A stretch of DNA of 64,000 nt from Phylloscopus collybita (GCA_027886175.1 JAJNNQ010000008.1:7691001-7755000); one strand, 5' to 3'; positions 12,292-25,400 are shown, counted from the first letter of the stretch. Made by a program: numbers and translations. Notes: generated by a model from the letters alone, not told the origin.

Positions 12292-12414
12292 GAAAAAAAG
12301 ACAAAAAACCAAACCAAACCAAAACAAAAAACCCCCACAGAAAACCAAAAACATACCCAAACCAAAAACAAACAAACAAAACACAAAAACACAGAAAAAA
12401 CCCCCAAAGACAAC
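12292..12414 (+). repeat. A/C-rich low-complexity tract (CAAAA/CCAAA)
   Basis: About 120 bp made almost only of A and C, with motifs such as accaaaccaaaccaaaac, aaacaaacaaac and ccccc. It is one of six such tracts in the window; the others are at 20470, 41151, 49525, 55046 and 57786, three of them in the G/T orientation. The open frame read on the minus strand through it is low-complexity translation, not a gene. Confidence 0.85.
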
Positions 12415-12859
12415 ACTCTCAATATTACAAACTGTATGAGCTTTCATGTGTAGCAAAAAATCCTCCAGAACTGTATTTGTTGCTCATAACAGGCAACTGG
12501 GAATAACATGACAGGTTAGCAGAGTCCCTGCAGGGCGCAGTGCACATACAGGCACTGTCCAAGCCTTGTTCTTGAGGGCAAATATTGCTTTCTGCTTGTT
12601 GCCACTGGTTCAGGACTCTCATTTTCTCATTTTTATGCAGACTGGAGGCCATGTCATTAGTCTGCTGCTTGTTCTCAGCAGCCAGCCAGTCTCAGCCAGG
12701 CAACGTCAGTGCTAAAGTGACTTTCAGGATCATCACAGAAAATCCCTAAGACAGGAGGGAACCTTCCCTGTGGTATGGGGCTCTGTGGGCTCTTGCAGGC
12801 CCTGCTGAGGATCAAGGGCACTTTGACTGCTGGCTGTACCAGGCATGAGGAAATCAGAA

Positions 12860-13035
12860 TCATGGATCCCCCCTCCCGGGAGTGTTTCAAGGGCAGGTTG
12901 GATGGGACTTTGACCAGTGTGGTCTGTGGAAGATGTCCCTGCCCATGCCAGGGAGATTGGAACTAGATGAGATGATCTTTAAGGTCCCTTCTAACCCATA
13001 CCATTCTGTGATTCTATGATGCTGTGATTCTTTTG
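12860..13035 (+). mobile_element. CR1 LINE, 5'-truncated 3' end
   Basis: The sequence contains the hallmark avian CR1 3' terminal region: ggaagatgtccctgcccatg, then ggaactagatgagatgatct, then taaggtcccttctaaccc. The end is the octamer-like tail attctgtgattctatgatgctgtgattc. CR1 non-LTR retrotransposons are the main LINEs of birds and insert as 5'-truncated copies that carry only this end. No RT frame remains. The left edge is uncertain; homology probably starts near ggatcccccctcccgggag. It is close to the usual consensus, so fairly young. Confidence 0.9.
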
Positions 13036-16000
13036 CCTTCAAACACCTTCACTGGAAGATCCAGAGCAAAAACACATGTTCAGGCCTACTGGCAGTCGGA
13101 CTGTACTGATTCAGCATACATTCAGATGTAAAATCTGCTTAAATTCAATGCATTTTTGTTACAGAAAAATTAAACAACAGAAAAATAAACATCAGTAAAA
13201 GCCCAGGTAAATCAAACCATTCTAAATCTCCCACAGGTGACAATGGCCTCTGTCAACCTAGAGATAAGCTAATGATACCTGTGGCCTGCCAAGAGACCAC
13301 TTCTGCTTACCAGCATCCTTACACTGTGCCTTCTTCTCCTTGGATTCAATGGCTCTTAAGCTCAAAGTTAAGCTCCTTAGGAAGTATGTTGCAGAGTATA
13401 AAACATAATTAAGATTTAAGAACAGTAGAAGAGCCTGTAACTGCTCATAATCCATCTCTTCTTTCTCCAGACCCTGAAAATAGAAATAACGAGGCTTCCC
13501 AGAGGATTGATATTTTAATTTTATTTTGTGTTTCGGTTCTATTAAGGATTTCACTCTATAAAAGCAGAGTACGAAGAAAAGATTGTTACACATGTTTTTG
13601 TTAAAACTGAAGCAGCAGAATAAATAGGACTTCATGGAAAGCTGAACCAGGTCACTATTAATCTTGGTGATTAATTAACATATTATTGTGATGTTTAAAT
13701 GTTGATAACTGCACCTGTTTCTTTAAAACATCCTCCTGGGTTTCCTGTGTGGAAAAGCAGAGGGTGAGAGGTGATCATTTCCAGCTCAAGACAAATATTG
13801 TTCTGACTAAAATTTGCTGGTCAAGTGCTGTAAGAAACAGAGTCCTTGGAACAAAGTAGATAGATGATTGTCTGAATTTAATGGCACTTGAATAAAAAGT
13901 AATTAAACCCTTACAGATCATATTTAGAAATTTCCATCCCATGCTTTTTGTTTAGTATCACTGATTTTAGTTATCACCTCTTGAAATCCATTGTAAAGCT
14001 CGCAGTAGCTTTGGAGCTACTGGACCTTGACAGAGCAGCTTTGGAGCTGCTACTTGACAGAGCAGCTTCAATACTTTTATAAAGTAAAAGAATTACTATA
14101 CCTCAGAGCTGTGCTTATATTCCTGCTGGCAGCAAGGTGAAGGCTGTTTGACTTAGAGCCCAACACAGTCCTGTCCACCTTTGCAGCTCTATATGAATGA
14201 TTGTGAGCAGTACTAAGGTTGGGCAAAATCTGGGGGTTTGGTGGGTGCTGAAAGAGTTGATACTGTTTCTCCTTATAGACAGAGTGAAATGTCTGGCTTT
14301 CCACACTTAGGCATTTAAGCAGCTAGTACTTTTAAAAAAAGGTGCTGCATCTACTGTCCCAATATTTGGTTACAAAGCAATATCAATATTGCTGGTTCTC
14401 CCATCTTTACACAGAGGTGGGATTAGATTTTCTACCCTACTCCTTTCCTACTTTTGGTACATATACAACTCTTTTAAGCAATACAGATTTGATTAAAAAA
14501 AGCCAACCCAGCAGCATAAACCAAAACCAACTGTGTTCATTGAAGCGTTTTGTACATCATAACTGCTACTTACCATTCTTATTCATCTGGCGTTTACATA
14601 GAAAGCCTGTCTTGATATCTTGAAGGCACTTTTAATGAGTACACATCATGAATTTTCCAACTGCTTTTAGATTGGAAATGATTTCCTTTCTATTTGTCAG
14701 AGAATCATGTTATTTTACATTTTAAAAGGTTCTTGAACACCTCCCCAGCACCTGGATTGTAAGTGATTATTGGCTATTGTACTTTGAAAATGAAAGTTGG
14801 TAGAATTTACCTCAAGCCTGTTCAACTAAATAAAAAAAGTTAACTTCTGCTTAAAAAAAAAAAGAATAAAACTGCCACATAGTTACTCTCATAGTACTCT
14901 CAGCTAAATACCTGCTTTGATATATTCATTCAAAAGGCTAAATCCTGTTCTCCTTTTCTGTACACCACCTGTACCAACCATCCCATCCCATCCCCTCTTG
15001 TAGAATATTCAACCATTCAGACTCCTCTTGTCAGGATGTTGAAAGTTTATGAGTGTTCAAAGCATGGAAAGGCCAAAATCATCAAGGAAAATCCATTCAG
15101 GTGTCTTCAATACAGACGTCATTTCTGGTTTGGGAAGCCCCCTGATAAAATTGGTCAGAGACTGGAAGGCAATCTGGGAAAATAGCATGTTGTGTGTATC
15201 TTGCGCTCACCTTCATCCCAGAGCAGCTCATTTTGGGCACTGGAGCCCAGGCTGGGCAAAGCTTTACAACCTCTATTTTTAACTCTTATGTTAAATGGAA
15301 TAATTTTAAAAGCACTGCAAAGGTTACTCTGACTTTGGAAAGTTTCAGAATGGGGAAGGTAAAGCTTAGTTTCATGAACAAACTCTATAGGCAAAATCCA
15401 TGAGAGTGGGAAGGCAAGCAAGTGGGAAAATTTACTATTTCGTGTTCAGTTAGTCCTTTCCAAGCCCTAAGCTTAACTGCCAGGCACTGAGCAGTAACTG
15501 CTAATTTTCTTTCTTTCTCAAACTCTAGATACGTTAGAAGTATTTCCTTTTTTTTTATTGTTCGAATAAAGGTGAGTACACTCAGCACTGACCTGCTCTG
15601 CCAAACTGGCCAAGGAACTCTCAGTTTCAGAGGGAGCAGATGGTGGCTCCTGCCTGTAAGTCCACGGCTGCTGTTTTATCACCACTAATCGGGTGACTTT
15701 CCTGACTGGGCAGTTTGGTGTAAAAAAATACTGCATTTTTTAGTTGTAACCTTGTGAAACTTCACTTTGAATTTGAAAATATTTGGAGTGAAGAGAAATA
15801 ATAAACTATCTCTGCCCACATTAAATAGATAATTGAGAATATGAATATTAAGAAGCCAAATCTAAAGAGTTACTGATTGATTTGCTGCAAGTTACTGTGA
15901 ATTAGTCTGCAAGGAAGAAAACAGGATTACAATTTAAAGATTGTAATTCAGTGGCTTAGAATTTGTACCACTTCCCATTCTCATTACATTTGCAGGAATT

Positions 16001-17449
16001 AAGCACTTCTGTCACACAATTTAGCATTAACTAGGATAAAAGAGATTTATCGTTTCTGTTGTTATTTTGACGATCACACAGAGAGCAGCAGAAACCATCC
16101 TTATTTTTAATGTTGGTTGGTGACACGCATTACTGTCTGGGCAAACATGGCAGGGAGGGGAAAGGACCATACCCCACGGATGGTCTGAAATTAAAATCTT
16201 GCTTTGATGGGTTAGCAAAGCCAAGCCATAACTGTGCTGGCGAGCAGCCTGCTTCCCACCGTGACCCCTGCAGAGTGAACATCCTTCCAGCGGTGCAGGG
16301 GCGACGGAGTTAAAGGCTGCTGGTTCTCTGTGGTGTGGTTGCCCACACTTGGAGCACTTTTCAAGTGTTCCCACTCTGAATCCAGTGGTGGGGTTTGTGG
16401 TCAGACTATTAATAGTGGCCTTTGAGCAGATTCCTTGAAATGGGAGGCTCGGCAGAATCCTGGCAGTTCTCCGGGCTTAAGCAATTTAATGCTCATGCCT
16501 GGGATTTAGCATACAGTCTGCTCAGTGTTCATATTTATGGACAAATTTGCAGACAGGGAGCAGAAAAATGACTTGATTTCTAGCTAGCTATCACATATGG
16601 CTGTTCAGTTCTTGTGTGAGATCTTTACAGAGAGATCTAAGACTTGTTTTCCGAAACTCACCAGCAGAGAATATGATGGCAGTTCTTATGCGGAAACAAA
16701 CAAAGCTCTATTTATGCAGGAAAGCTGTTTGTTTGTTAATGATCTTATGTAGGTAATAGCTAGTAGTAGTGATGGTTATTTATTGCTTGGAACACATTTA
16801 TCCAAAATACTTGTATTTATTTTTGGGGAAGATGACATATACTGACTTCTTCAATGCAGATGTAAAGAAATATCTGTTGTGTTTTACAGAACAACTGCCT
16901 TTTTTCTCTCTTTTCCTTTGTCCCTTGAGCTTTAGAGTATGACTATTTAATTAAAAAGATTGAATGAGAGAGCAAGTTTAATTTTTTCTAAACAATAAAC
17001 TCCAACATATTCAACAATGTCTCATGCCTTCCTGGCATTTTGACGTACGCCTGCAGCAGAGTCTATTGAATTTGGTATGTGACTAAAATCTAACAAAGAA
17101 CACTGTCTACTGAACTTTAAATCTGCTTGGTTAAATCATTCAATGTGCTGTACAAGTTGTACAGCTGAAACTGAAAATAAGCAGAGCCCTTACAAAACTC
17201 AGCCAAGAAGCAGCTCAGCTAAAATTCTCAAGATACGACTTAGGAGCTCTGGGGTAATTTTTACAGTAAAAACCTCACTGAAATGATTACTTAATATGAA
17301 TCCATCTTATTTTTTGCTCTTGTTACTTATTCATACTCCATTAATACTTAAATTAAAACTGTGAGAAAAGTGGATTTGGTTGGATCCTTGCAACCAGTTG
17401 CCACAATGCTTGTTATTTGGGTAAATATATTACTGCAGTAAGAACCCTG
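13036..17449. other. intergenic, no gene recognised
   Basis: Mostly unique AT-rich DNA. It contains a small tandem repeat at 14004-14070 and (CATCC) units near 14980. At 13640-13720 there is an AT-rich stretch with attaattaac and an E-box CACCTG. The sequence near 16500-16900 has several homeodomain-like words. Open frames do not exceed 125 codons and none carries a recognisable domain. Confidence 0.7.
14004..14070 (+). repeat. short tandem repeat of about 27-30 bp, two and a third copies
   Basis: The unit agtagctttggagctactgg...cttgacag is followed by agcagctttggagctgctacttgacag, then a partial agcagcttc. Each copy contains the self-complementary AGCTTTGGAGCT-like core. Confidence 0.8.
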
Positions 17450-17539
17450 TCAGATTGGGCTGCAGAACTGGCACAGGACTGACACCCATACAGTTAGACA
17501 ATAAATCCTTCTTTCGCAGGATGTTAAAAAAAAAAGAAG

Positions 17540-17583
<44 letters not shown>
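17450..17583 (+). mobile_element. retroposed 3' end with poly(A) tail, source unknown
   Basis: An AATAAA at 17500-17505 is followed 20 nt later by a long A tail (17526-17583, the last 44 bases uninterrupted). That is the layout of a reverse-transcribed polyadenylated RNA. A short ccctgt occurs before the segment (17445-17450) and again just after the tail (17585-17590), a possible weak target-site duplication. The body would be only about 75 bp, so the source RNA cannot be named. A chance AATAAA next to an A-rich simple repeat is the alternative. Confidence 0.45.
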
Positions 17584-17584
<1 letters not shown>

Positions 17585-18779
17585 CCCTGTACTGGAAAAA
17601 CAGAAGTGCTCTTTTGCATCTCCAGTACATCTGGTTGTCAGACAGTACTCTGCAGGGGAGACATTTCCATCTATTGACACATTGTAAATAATAAATAAAT
17701 ATAATAATAAGGAAATGTATTAGCACATTTAAATAACAAGGAAGCAAAACATGAGGCAGCACCCACTTACCTTTGAAAGATTTACAGAAACTACATTTCA
17801 TGCTAGATAGGTCCTAGAGGAGTGGGAAAAGGAGATGAGAATAATCTTAGAAATCTGCTGAAATGATGTTTGTTATAAATCCTTGGCTAAGGATTCAGCT
17901 TTGGTCAAACTCTATTTAAAGTAGTGATTGGAAATAAAAAGTGAGCATATTTATGAGCTGTGTAATACAGTAATCTGAAGCCATGTTAAACTTAAATGAC
18001 CTGTTCCACATGGAGATTGCACCCTGAATTATATCAGGGCAGTTATAATGAAAATAGCAGGTGTCCTATTGCTTTTTGGTCAATTACCATAGTTAATGAA
18101 TGAAGCAAATTTTTTATTACAATTTAATTACCCAAGATTGTTCAGCTCACTTACAGCATCTGTTTTTTTCAAGAGCCTGCATGTTGAACCCAATTTTTTA
18201 AAAATTAGGTCATCTAGAGCACAAAGAGCTTGATCCAGCACTGTGCACGTGAACTCCTCTACCCAGAAGGATGGGAGATGAGCCCCAGTGTCAGCCCCCA
18301 TAGTCTTGCATTTCAGAGTAGAACTACTGCATCCACCTTGGTGCTGGTCTTCCAACCTTCTCACTTTTTGCTGGAGCTGTGTCTCAGCACTGTATTTCTC
18401 AGCACCAATGACCATGACAAGCAGCAGCAGAACAGTGGGATTTATATAACTGCGGTCTCTGCTTTCAGGTTGTGACTTCTGCACATGTGTGAAGTCAGTT
18501 GCCTTAACAGTCAAGGAAAGAATTCCTCTTATAAACATTCCTTGGATGTCCTGGTGCTCCTTCTGATGCTGTACCTCAGCCAAAATGCTCAAGTGGTACT
18601 ATTAGCCTGGACACTCTCAGCCTGGCGGGCTCTAGCCCAAACAGAAGGGACTCAGCTCTTACAAATGGGATGTCTGTATGCCATGAGAGCACTTCACTGC
18701 ACTGTGTAGCCTTGGCATATTCATTGCAGAATACCCTTATGGCTCACTGGGCAGGAAGTACCTGTGGTACTGAGATGCA
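17584..18779. other. intergenic, no gene recognised
   Basis: Contains an AAT-rich microsatellite near 17690-17712. A 154-codon open frame on the minus strand (18128-18592) has no domain I recognise and no splice or promoter support. Confidence 0.65.
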
Positions 18780-18890
18780 CTCCCGCTACCAGAAGACATC
18801 AACTCAATAAATGAATTATTGAGTAAAACTCTATGGTCAGACTAAGTAATCACAGGGATCCCTTCTACCCCTAAAATCTATTGCCTTAAT
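18780..18890 (+). mobile_element. ancient CR1-type LINE 3' end
   Basis: The segment ggtcagactaagtaatcaca followed by gggatcccttctacccctaa and aatctatt resembles the older CR1 3' ends of birds, turtles and crocodilians. Those read roughly gtcagactagatgatcacaa, then tggtcccttctggccttaaa and atctatga (from memory). It is much more diverged than the copy at 12860. The left part of the element is not recognisable to me; the start is a guess. Confidence 0.6.
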
Positions 18891-20469
18891 TCTCTTTTAC
18901 CCTAAGGCCATTTTACACCTCTCTAGCAATGTAAATGGACTTTAAGGATTGGATATTTATATTCCCTTTGAGGTATTTTTATGTTGCCAGAGTGATGCCT
19001 CAGAAACCTTTGTGTGAATGAGAATTAGGAGCTCTGAGTCCCTCAACTACCATGATGAAGTTGGCTCAGGGGCTGGGGTTTTGCTTGATTCTGTGGTTTT
19101 CTGTCTGATCAATACATGTAGACTGTTTGGGAGTCCTTGTTTTAGTATTTTATTAACATTGATCCATGTAACTTTGTTATGCCTTTTGCGCTGGGGATTG
19201 ACTAGTTAATGACATAACCAATTAACCACCTGCCTTTGGCATAGTGCTAAAATCAAGGTGTGTATTTTTCCAACATGTGCTGTGAAATCATACCAACCTG
19301 TAGAGATGTGAAAAAACCCCAAAGAGTTAATCTAAAATGGTCTGGACTATAACTTGGAAACAAGTCCTAATGGCTCCCAGCTGACATCAGACGTGTCTGG
19401 GGTGTTGGGGAATCTCTGCTGGTGAGAATCTGAGTGGCACCAGGACCTGAGTTTGAAAGTAGAACTACTTGACCTAGGGTTACTTATTAGTGTTGTAGTG
19501 GTTATGTGTCCAAAATTGGGGTTTCTCCATTAAAACCTGCAGTAGGATGGCCTTTATATGCATTATGCATTCACACTCTAGTAGCAGCTTTATCTTTCTT
19601 GTGGCCTAAATGTAATCCAATAATAAACAAAAATTCCTGGTGGGTTCTTGGATTAGATGAACATCTGCTCACTAATCTGTTTTTAAACTGCATAGTGGCT
19701 CTTTCCTGTAAGCTTTTCACTTGGATGAAAAGATAGCAATAAATAAATAAATAAATAAATAAATAAAATACTCAAAAACCAAAAGAGAAATTCAGCTGCT
19801 CTGGAGTCCTGCTGGATAAACACTGGCATTCAGCACTTCCTGAAGCACAGCAATGCACCCTGCACAGAGCTCTTCACTCTGCTAACAGCAGCCCAAATGC
19901 CTCCTAGAGTGAGGGCTCTTTTTGTTTCACTGGGCATTGCATGCAGCGATACAAGCCATGACACATGGCAGGAGAAAAGCAAACACCCGGGGACAGATTC
20001 CTCTGTTGCATAATTCCAAGGCTGAGAAATGTACCAGGGAATGCAGAATTATGACCAAGACTTCCAGCTTTCTTTCTCATTGTCTTCATGGCCCGGTAGA
20101 AAACTGTGACAGCTGGAAATGATGGAACAAAATGGAGCTTTATTGCTTACCAGAGAAGTCAGATGGCCTCCAGCAATTATTGTAAGAAGTGAGAAATGCT
20201 CCTTTTTAATGGATCTGTTGCAAATCTGTGGACCTGGGATATCTGTAGGGATGTTTTGTAGTCCCCAAGTTCTCCTGAGCACTGGTAAATGTCTTCAAGA
20301 TCTTCCCCCTCGCAAATGCAGAAGTGCAGCTACCTCTGCAAGTGCTCAAGCCATTGTTACTCCTTCTCTGGGCAAGAAGTAGCAAAGTGGGACAAGCTAA
20401 CTTAAAACTGAAAACAGACCCTAAAGTGGAAGCTGTTCAAAGAAAACAGCAGGGAACAACTTTTGCTGC
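18891..20469. other. intergenic, with a (AAAT)n array
   Basis: No coding signal seen. A clean (AAAT)n array occupies 19737-19769. The remainder looks unique. Confidence 0.7.
19737..19769 (+). repeat. (AAAT)n microsatellite
   Basis: About eight perfect aaat units. Confidence 0.95.
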
Positions 20470-20626
20470 TGTTGGTTCTGGTTTTTTTTGTTGTTGTTGT
20501 TTTTGGTTTTGGTTGGGTTTTTTTTGTGTTTTTTTTTGTTGGTTGGTTGGTTGGATTTTTTGTTGTTGTTATTAGGTTTTTTGGGGAGGTTGTGTGTGCA
20601 TTTTTTTTTTTTTAATTTTTATTTTG
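20470..20626 (+). repeat. G/T-rich low-complexity tract
   Basis: Runs of TTG and TTGG (ttggttggttggttgg) mixed with T runs and ending in poly(T). It has the complement composition of the A/C tracts at 12292, 41151 and 57786. Translations across it are Phe/Leu/Cys/Trp-rich artefacts. Confidence 0.85.
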
Positions 20627-22231
20627 AAACACAGGACCTGTCTGTAGGGCATGTCCTCACGTGGCCATGACTGTTGAGGGCACGTGGTGGCAGCATGGCC
20701 TGGCCAGTCCAGTTTGGAGAGAGATGTGGAGCCAAAGTAAGGGGAGGACCCAGCAGACCACCAGGAATGTTGATCACAGCACAACCAGCCTTGTTACACA
20801 AGTGCTTTAATGAGGCAACAGGCTCCTCAGAGCTTATTGCTCTGGCTTACACCACGTCACCTTCTGTCACACTGCGGGAAGCCCTAAGCGAGGCCGAGGT
20901 GGTGCAGCTCAGGGGATCTTGATGTGGAATGTTATTGCATTCTGCAGTGCATAAGAAAATCAAAGTTTGCCTCTCCTGGCATCAGGTGCTCGCTCCCCAC
21001 TTCTGCAGTGGCCCTGCAGTCCAGCTTCCAGCAGGTGGTCAGCAGGGAAGGTGTTTGGAAGAACTGGGATATTTTCATTCAGCAATTTCAAATGTCATCA
21101 GCAAATTTTCATAAAGTGATAATGCAGTGGCAATATTAGCTGTATTAATCCAATATGAAAGTCACTCTCATGCTAGGGAAAAGTGCTAATAAAAGCCTTT
21201 CATTTTATACAGTATAGCAGTACGTGCATCAGTGTGCTCTTAATGAAATGTTGCAGAATTTTAATCTCCCGGAATCAGTTCAAAGCTTTGGAATACAGTG
21301 AATTAATACCAATTGAAAGTTTTAAAGTTCATCTTTACCTTCACAACAGCTCCCAGCTCTGATTTAAACCAAGATTTTTTTTTTACTTAAAACCCCCAGA
21401 AAACACAACAAAACCCCCAAAATTTTCATTTAAGCCTGACAGACAGAAGGGATTTGTGTTGTTGTACAGCACCAGATAAAAGCAGCATCAAGAACTGTGT
21501 TTCAGTTGCCAGGACGACAAACCACTGCCACACACTCAGCCCTGAGGACTGTGAGGGAGATCAAACCGTGTATGACGGACCAAGCACCAGCCCCAGACAG
21601 ACAGCAGGACTAGGGCGATTTCTGGGTGATGCTCCTGCTTGGCCAACACTTCATCTGAGGGAAAAATATAGGGCCATGCCTATATCTAATTTAATCTTTA
21701 GATGTTAAAGCTTTTTGTAAGGAGATGAATTACAAGATGCATCCAAATGCATCAGTGTCTTACATTTTGCAAGCCACTGGCTTTCCTCTTGCTCAGCCAC
21801 TCTGCTCGTGCTATGAAATCTGTTTTGTAGACTAAACCATCTAAAGCCCATCTGAAATCAGAAACCATGTCTTGCTGAGTGACTGATGGCAGAGGCAGAG
21901 GGAATAGGTGCAGGGCAGCACTTGCCCTTCTCCCATCTCCCAGCTGGTCCCATCCTGATAGGTCACAGAGAGACAGACCAGTCCTGTCAGCAAATGGGTG
22001 AACCCCCTCTGCCACAGTGTTCTTGTTCATGCTGTCCCCAGTGCAGATGTCAGGCCATAAACTCAGGCTCCAATACAAGCAGACCCTCTGGGGAAGGTAT
22101 AAAAACTGTGTTTAATTCCAGGCTCAGCCCTGTGTCCTCTCCATGTAGGGAACATCAGCTGGTGCTGAGGCACAGTGCTGGGTCCGAGGTGGGATCAGTA
22201 ATTAATTCCAGCCGTGGATACCACTACAGAT
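20627..22231. other. intergenic, no gene recognised
   Basis: Moderately GC-richer in 20640-21060 and 21450-22200. Open frames up to 115 codons overlap on both strands without a recognisable domain. Confidence 0.65.
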
Positions 22232-22420
22232 AGGACTAGTTTATGCACAACGAATTTAATTAGGTTCTGGTTTCTCTTTACTGTTTCATCAATTAGTGCG
22301 AGCATATAGCGGTTTGTAAAAGGATCAGTAGGGTGGGGTTTTAATTACTCAGAGAACATTGTTTACATTATTTATCCCAGGGTCAGTCAGGTGGTTTGTG
22401 TTTGTAAAAGGGAGTTGGAA
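22232..22420. promoter_or_regulatory. candidate conserved enhancer-like segment
   Basis: A 190-bp stretch packed with developmental transcription-factor words: ATTTAATTAGG near 22255, TTAATTAC at 22341-22348, and AACATTGTTTAC at 22355-22366. The last fuses a SOX-type ACATTGTT with a FOX-type TGTTTAC. It also has non-repetitive, non-coding texture. Deserts beside TOX3 and SALL1 hold many conserved elements in other vertebrates. Conservation itself was not tested, so this is a hypothesis from motif density. Confidence 0.3.
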
Positions 22421-25400
22421 GCTAAAGGGCTGCTGCAGCAGCTCTGGTGAGGCTGGTTAACCTCTCATTGTGTAAGGAATGCTGCTCACGTGAGTAAGTG
22501 CTCTGTAGTTTTGTCAAGAGATGTAGATAAATGCTGCCTAGAAGTAATCAGTTTCTTTAGTTTCATTCTGCATAAAGAGTTTCTAACTTTAAAGGCTCTT
22601 TTCATGAATGGGAAAATATGAAATCAATTCCATTTATCTGAATGAATCTTTCAGCAAGCTCAGGGTTTAGTGTGGGGCACTGCAGGCAAAATGTAACAAA
22701 TGCAGCAGTATAAAATGATTAAAGCATGATGAGCAAGGTTATAGAGATAAAAACGAGGGAAAGAATCGGAAAAGTGCAAACAAGAAATCTGTGAGATACT
22801 AAAGGGTTTGTCTATTTTTCATGTTTACTTCTTCAGTGTTCATAATTTTTTGGTCCATCATCAATCACTGTCAATTTGAAAAAGTGCTATACTTAAGGTC
22901 ATTTATTCAGGGCTATTGGAGGCTAAAATTATGCAGTTTCAGTCAAATATACATGAATAAAGACTGTCATTTCTGATTAATGACATGTGACTTCAGTGTC
23001 TTACAGAATCATCTTGCCATCCAAGCTTTACAAAAAGGTTATTATGTAAAGCCTCTTCCATAATATATCTACTTTTCCTCTCAGAACACTGCAGGAGCCA
23101 TTTTGCTCACATTAAAATCAGTGCAGATATTCCTTATGCCAGTGGTAATTACTCCACAGATTTGGAGCTTGCCAGAATAAGTAAATTTTTGTGGAACTCA
23201 AAATTGCATTACTGAGGATGATTACCAAGCTTGTGGTTTTTGGTGCTGTTTCAGACTTTGCTTTTTATTTTAGCTTTAAGAGAAAGCCTAGTCTTTTATT
23301 GAAAAAAAAAAAAATCTATGGAAAACACTAATCTTATGCAATGTATTCAAAAACAACACCACATATGGCATTTCAGCATTAATTACTGTTTTTCATGATT
23401 CACCATTCCCCTTATCTCCCAGTGCATAATACAGCCCTTGTGCGTGCTGCTCTGAGGAAGGAGAATGGGTGAGTTTAGGAACTTAAGGGAAATGTCAGAA
23501 AAGGAGAGAGGAGGGAAAGGAGAGGCAGCAGTTCCAGGGGCTGCAGGAACTTTCCCCCAGCCAGCCTGTGCTCCCAAGGAAAATCTCTGGCCTGCCTCTG
23601 AAGCAGGGTGGGGAAGCACAGACCACAGCGTGCCATATGTGCTGTTACAGCCACTCCTCACTCCTGCAAGTGGGCTCACAGAGCAACCGTCACACAGGCT
23701 GGCTCCTCTCAGAATTGTGTTTTCACTCCTGGACTGATCACCCCTCTTTGCAGGATTTTATGCAGGAAAGCTTTGTTCTGAGGGAAAGCAGAGGGAGTTT
23801 CTTTCTCTGCTGTTTTGCCTCCTGTTGCTTGTGGCAGGGGCAGAGTTTAGGGTCATGCCAGGAGCCTTGGTGTCTCGAGGTACCCAGAGAAGATGCTGCA
23901 GAGAAACCCTGTGTGTTGCTGTTAGGGCTCCTCTCCTCAGTGCTTCATGGTATCAAGAGAAACTTAACATTGCATCAAACCTCCAAGTTTCCATTTCTCC
24001 AGGAGGTGTGATAGTGGTAAGGCTGCAGCTGCATTTATTAGCCATCAGAAACTTTTACCCTGGTGGTGTTAGTAAAAAGCACTGCTCCATCAAAATATTT
24101 AAGGGCTTTCTCTGAAGTCTGGTTCTTGCATAGAAACCTGGAATTGTTTTCCTGTTTCTTGAAGGCCATTAGCAAGGCACACTTACCTCTTCACTTGAGT
24201 AGCCATAAAGCAGAGGGACTTGTGAAAAGATGGGAGCATGAGGGGAAGTGGAGCTGCTGCTGAAAACCCTGTTGCCCACAGAGCTGAGCAGGCAGAAATG
24301 CAGCTCTCACCCTGGTCATCATCTTTTACTTCCCCTGGTTAGAAAAAAACCATGCAGTGAGCAAGTAGTCCTGCCAAACACCCTTCCCTGGCCCTTCTTT
24401 TCTCTGTGTGCCTACATGTATGGCTAATATACAATACCAGCTAACTAGATGATCTCAGGTGCTATATGGGTTGTATTTTCTAGGAGGACAGTTTTCTGCT
24501 CTTGCCCTAAGCCTTTAGTAGCAATCCCCAGCTTTGTGGGAGGGGGCAGGTTGTGCAGGAGGCTCCCAGTGCTGCTGCAGTGCTCACAAGTCTGAGAGTC
24601 CACCCTGCTGCTACTGTTTGCTAACTGTGGTGAGCCCTGTGGTACAGCTCAGTGTCTCTGCACATAGTAATAAAAACTGACTTGGGATAATCCAGTAGAA
24701 AGGCCTAACAGCCCAGTGAATCGATATTTATCATATCATGTCAGAACAGAGCTATTGGTCCACACTCTCCCCTTGAAACCTCCTAGTTTTACTGCTTATT
24801 GCTTTTTACTGTGGTTTAAAAGACTGGAATCTGTAATTTGTATGCCTTCCCTACTGTGAATGAGGGGAATGATAATATTAAGTAAAAAAACTAAGATGAG
24901 GAATTTTTTTTTAAATTATTTCTCTAAGGCATAATTTTTTATATCTCTCAAAAAGATTGAGGTAGAATTTTGTGTTGCTGTGTAGATGCACAACATGTTT
25001 CACCTTCCTATTTTGTTTGTTCTGGTTACTTTAGTTTTGTTTGGAATGTCCTTTGACTTAAATGGAAACAGATTTTTCAGAGTAATTGTTGAGACAGACA
25101 GAATGCTCCTTGGGAACTGTATTTCCAGCCCCATGAGGTACCAGTGCTGAGTGCTTGGGAAATGACTGATTCCTGGTCCAGGACAAACAGCTTTTGGGTG
25201 GGAGGAGTTTGAAGTGCACAGCATCTCCAGGAGGCTCTGTAAGCCAATCTTGTAGTTGCTCTTTTGTTTCTAAATGCTTATTTTGTAAAAGTCTTCTTTT
25301 GCTTTGCTTCTAGCAATGTTTGTGAGAAGTTGCTGAGGTGCTGTCCTTTACTTTCCCCTCCCAACCAATTGAAGGTTCAAGTATTATCCCTGCAAGCTGC

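Noticed and set aside
17430..17801. Phe-rich minus-strand frames and Lys-rich plus-strand frame
   Set aside because: Produced by the poly(A)/poly(T) tract; no protein is implied.
18128..18592. 154-codon minus-strand open frame
   Set aside because: No recognisable domain, no splice or promoter context, and overlapping open frames on the other strand. Chance is sufficient.
24440..24460. actagatgatctcaggtg string resembling a CR1 3' end
   Set aside because: Too short, and lacks the following cccttcc and attctatg blocks.
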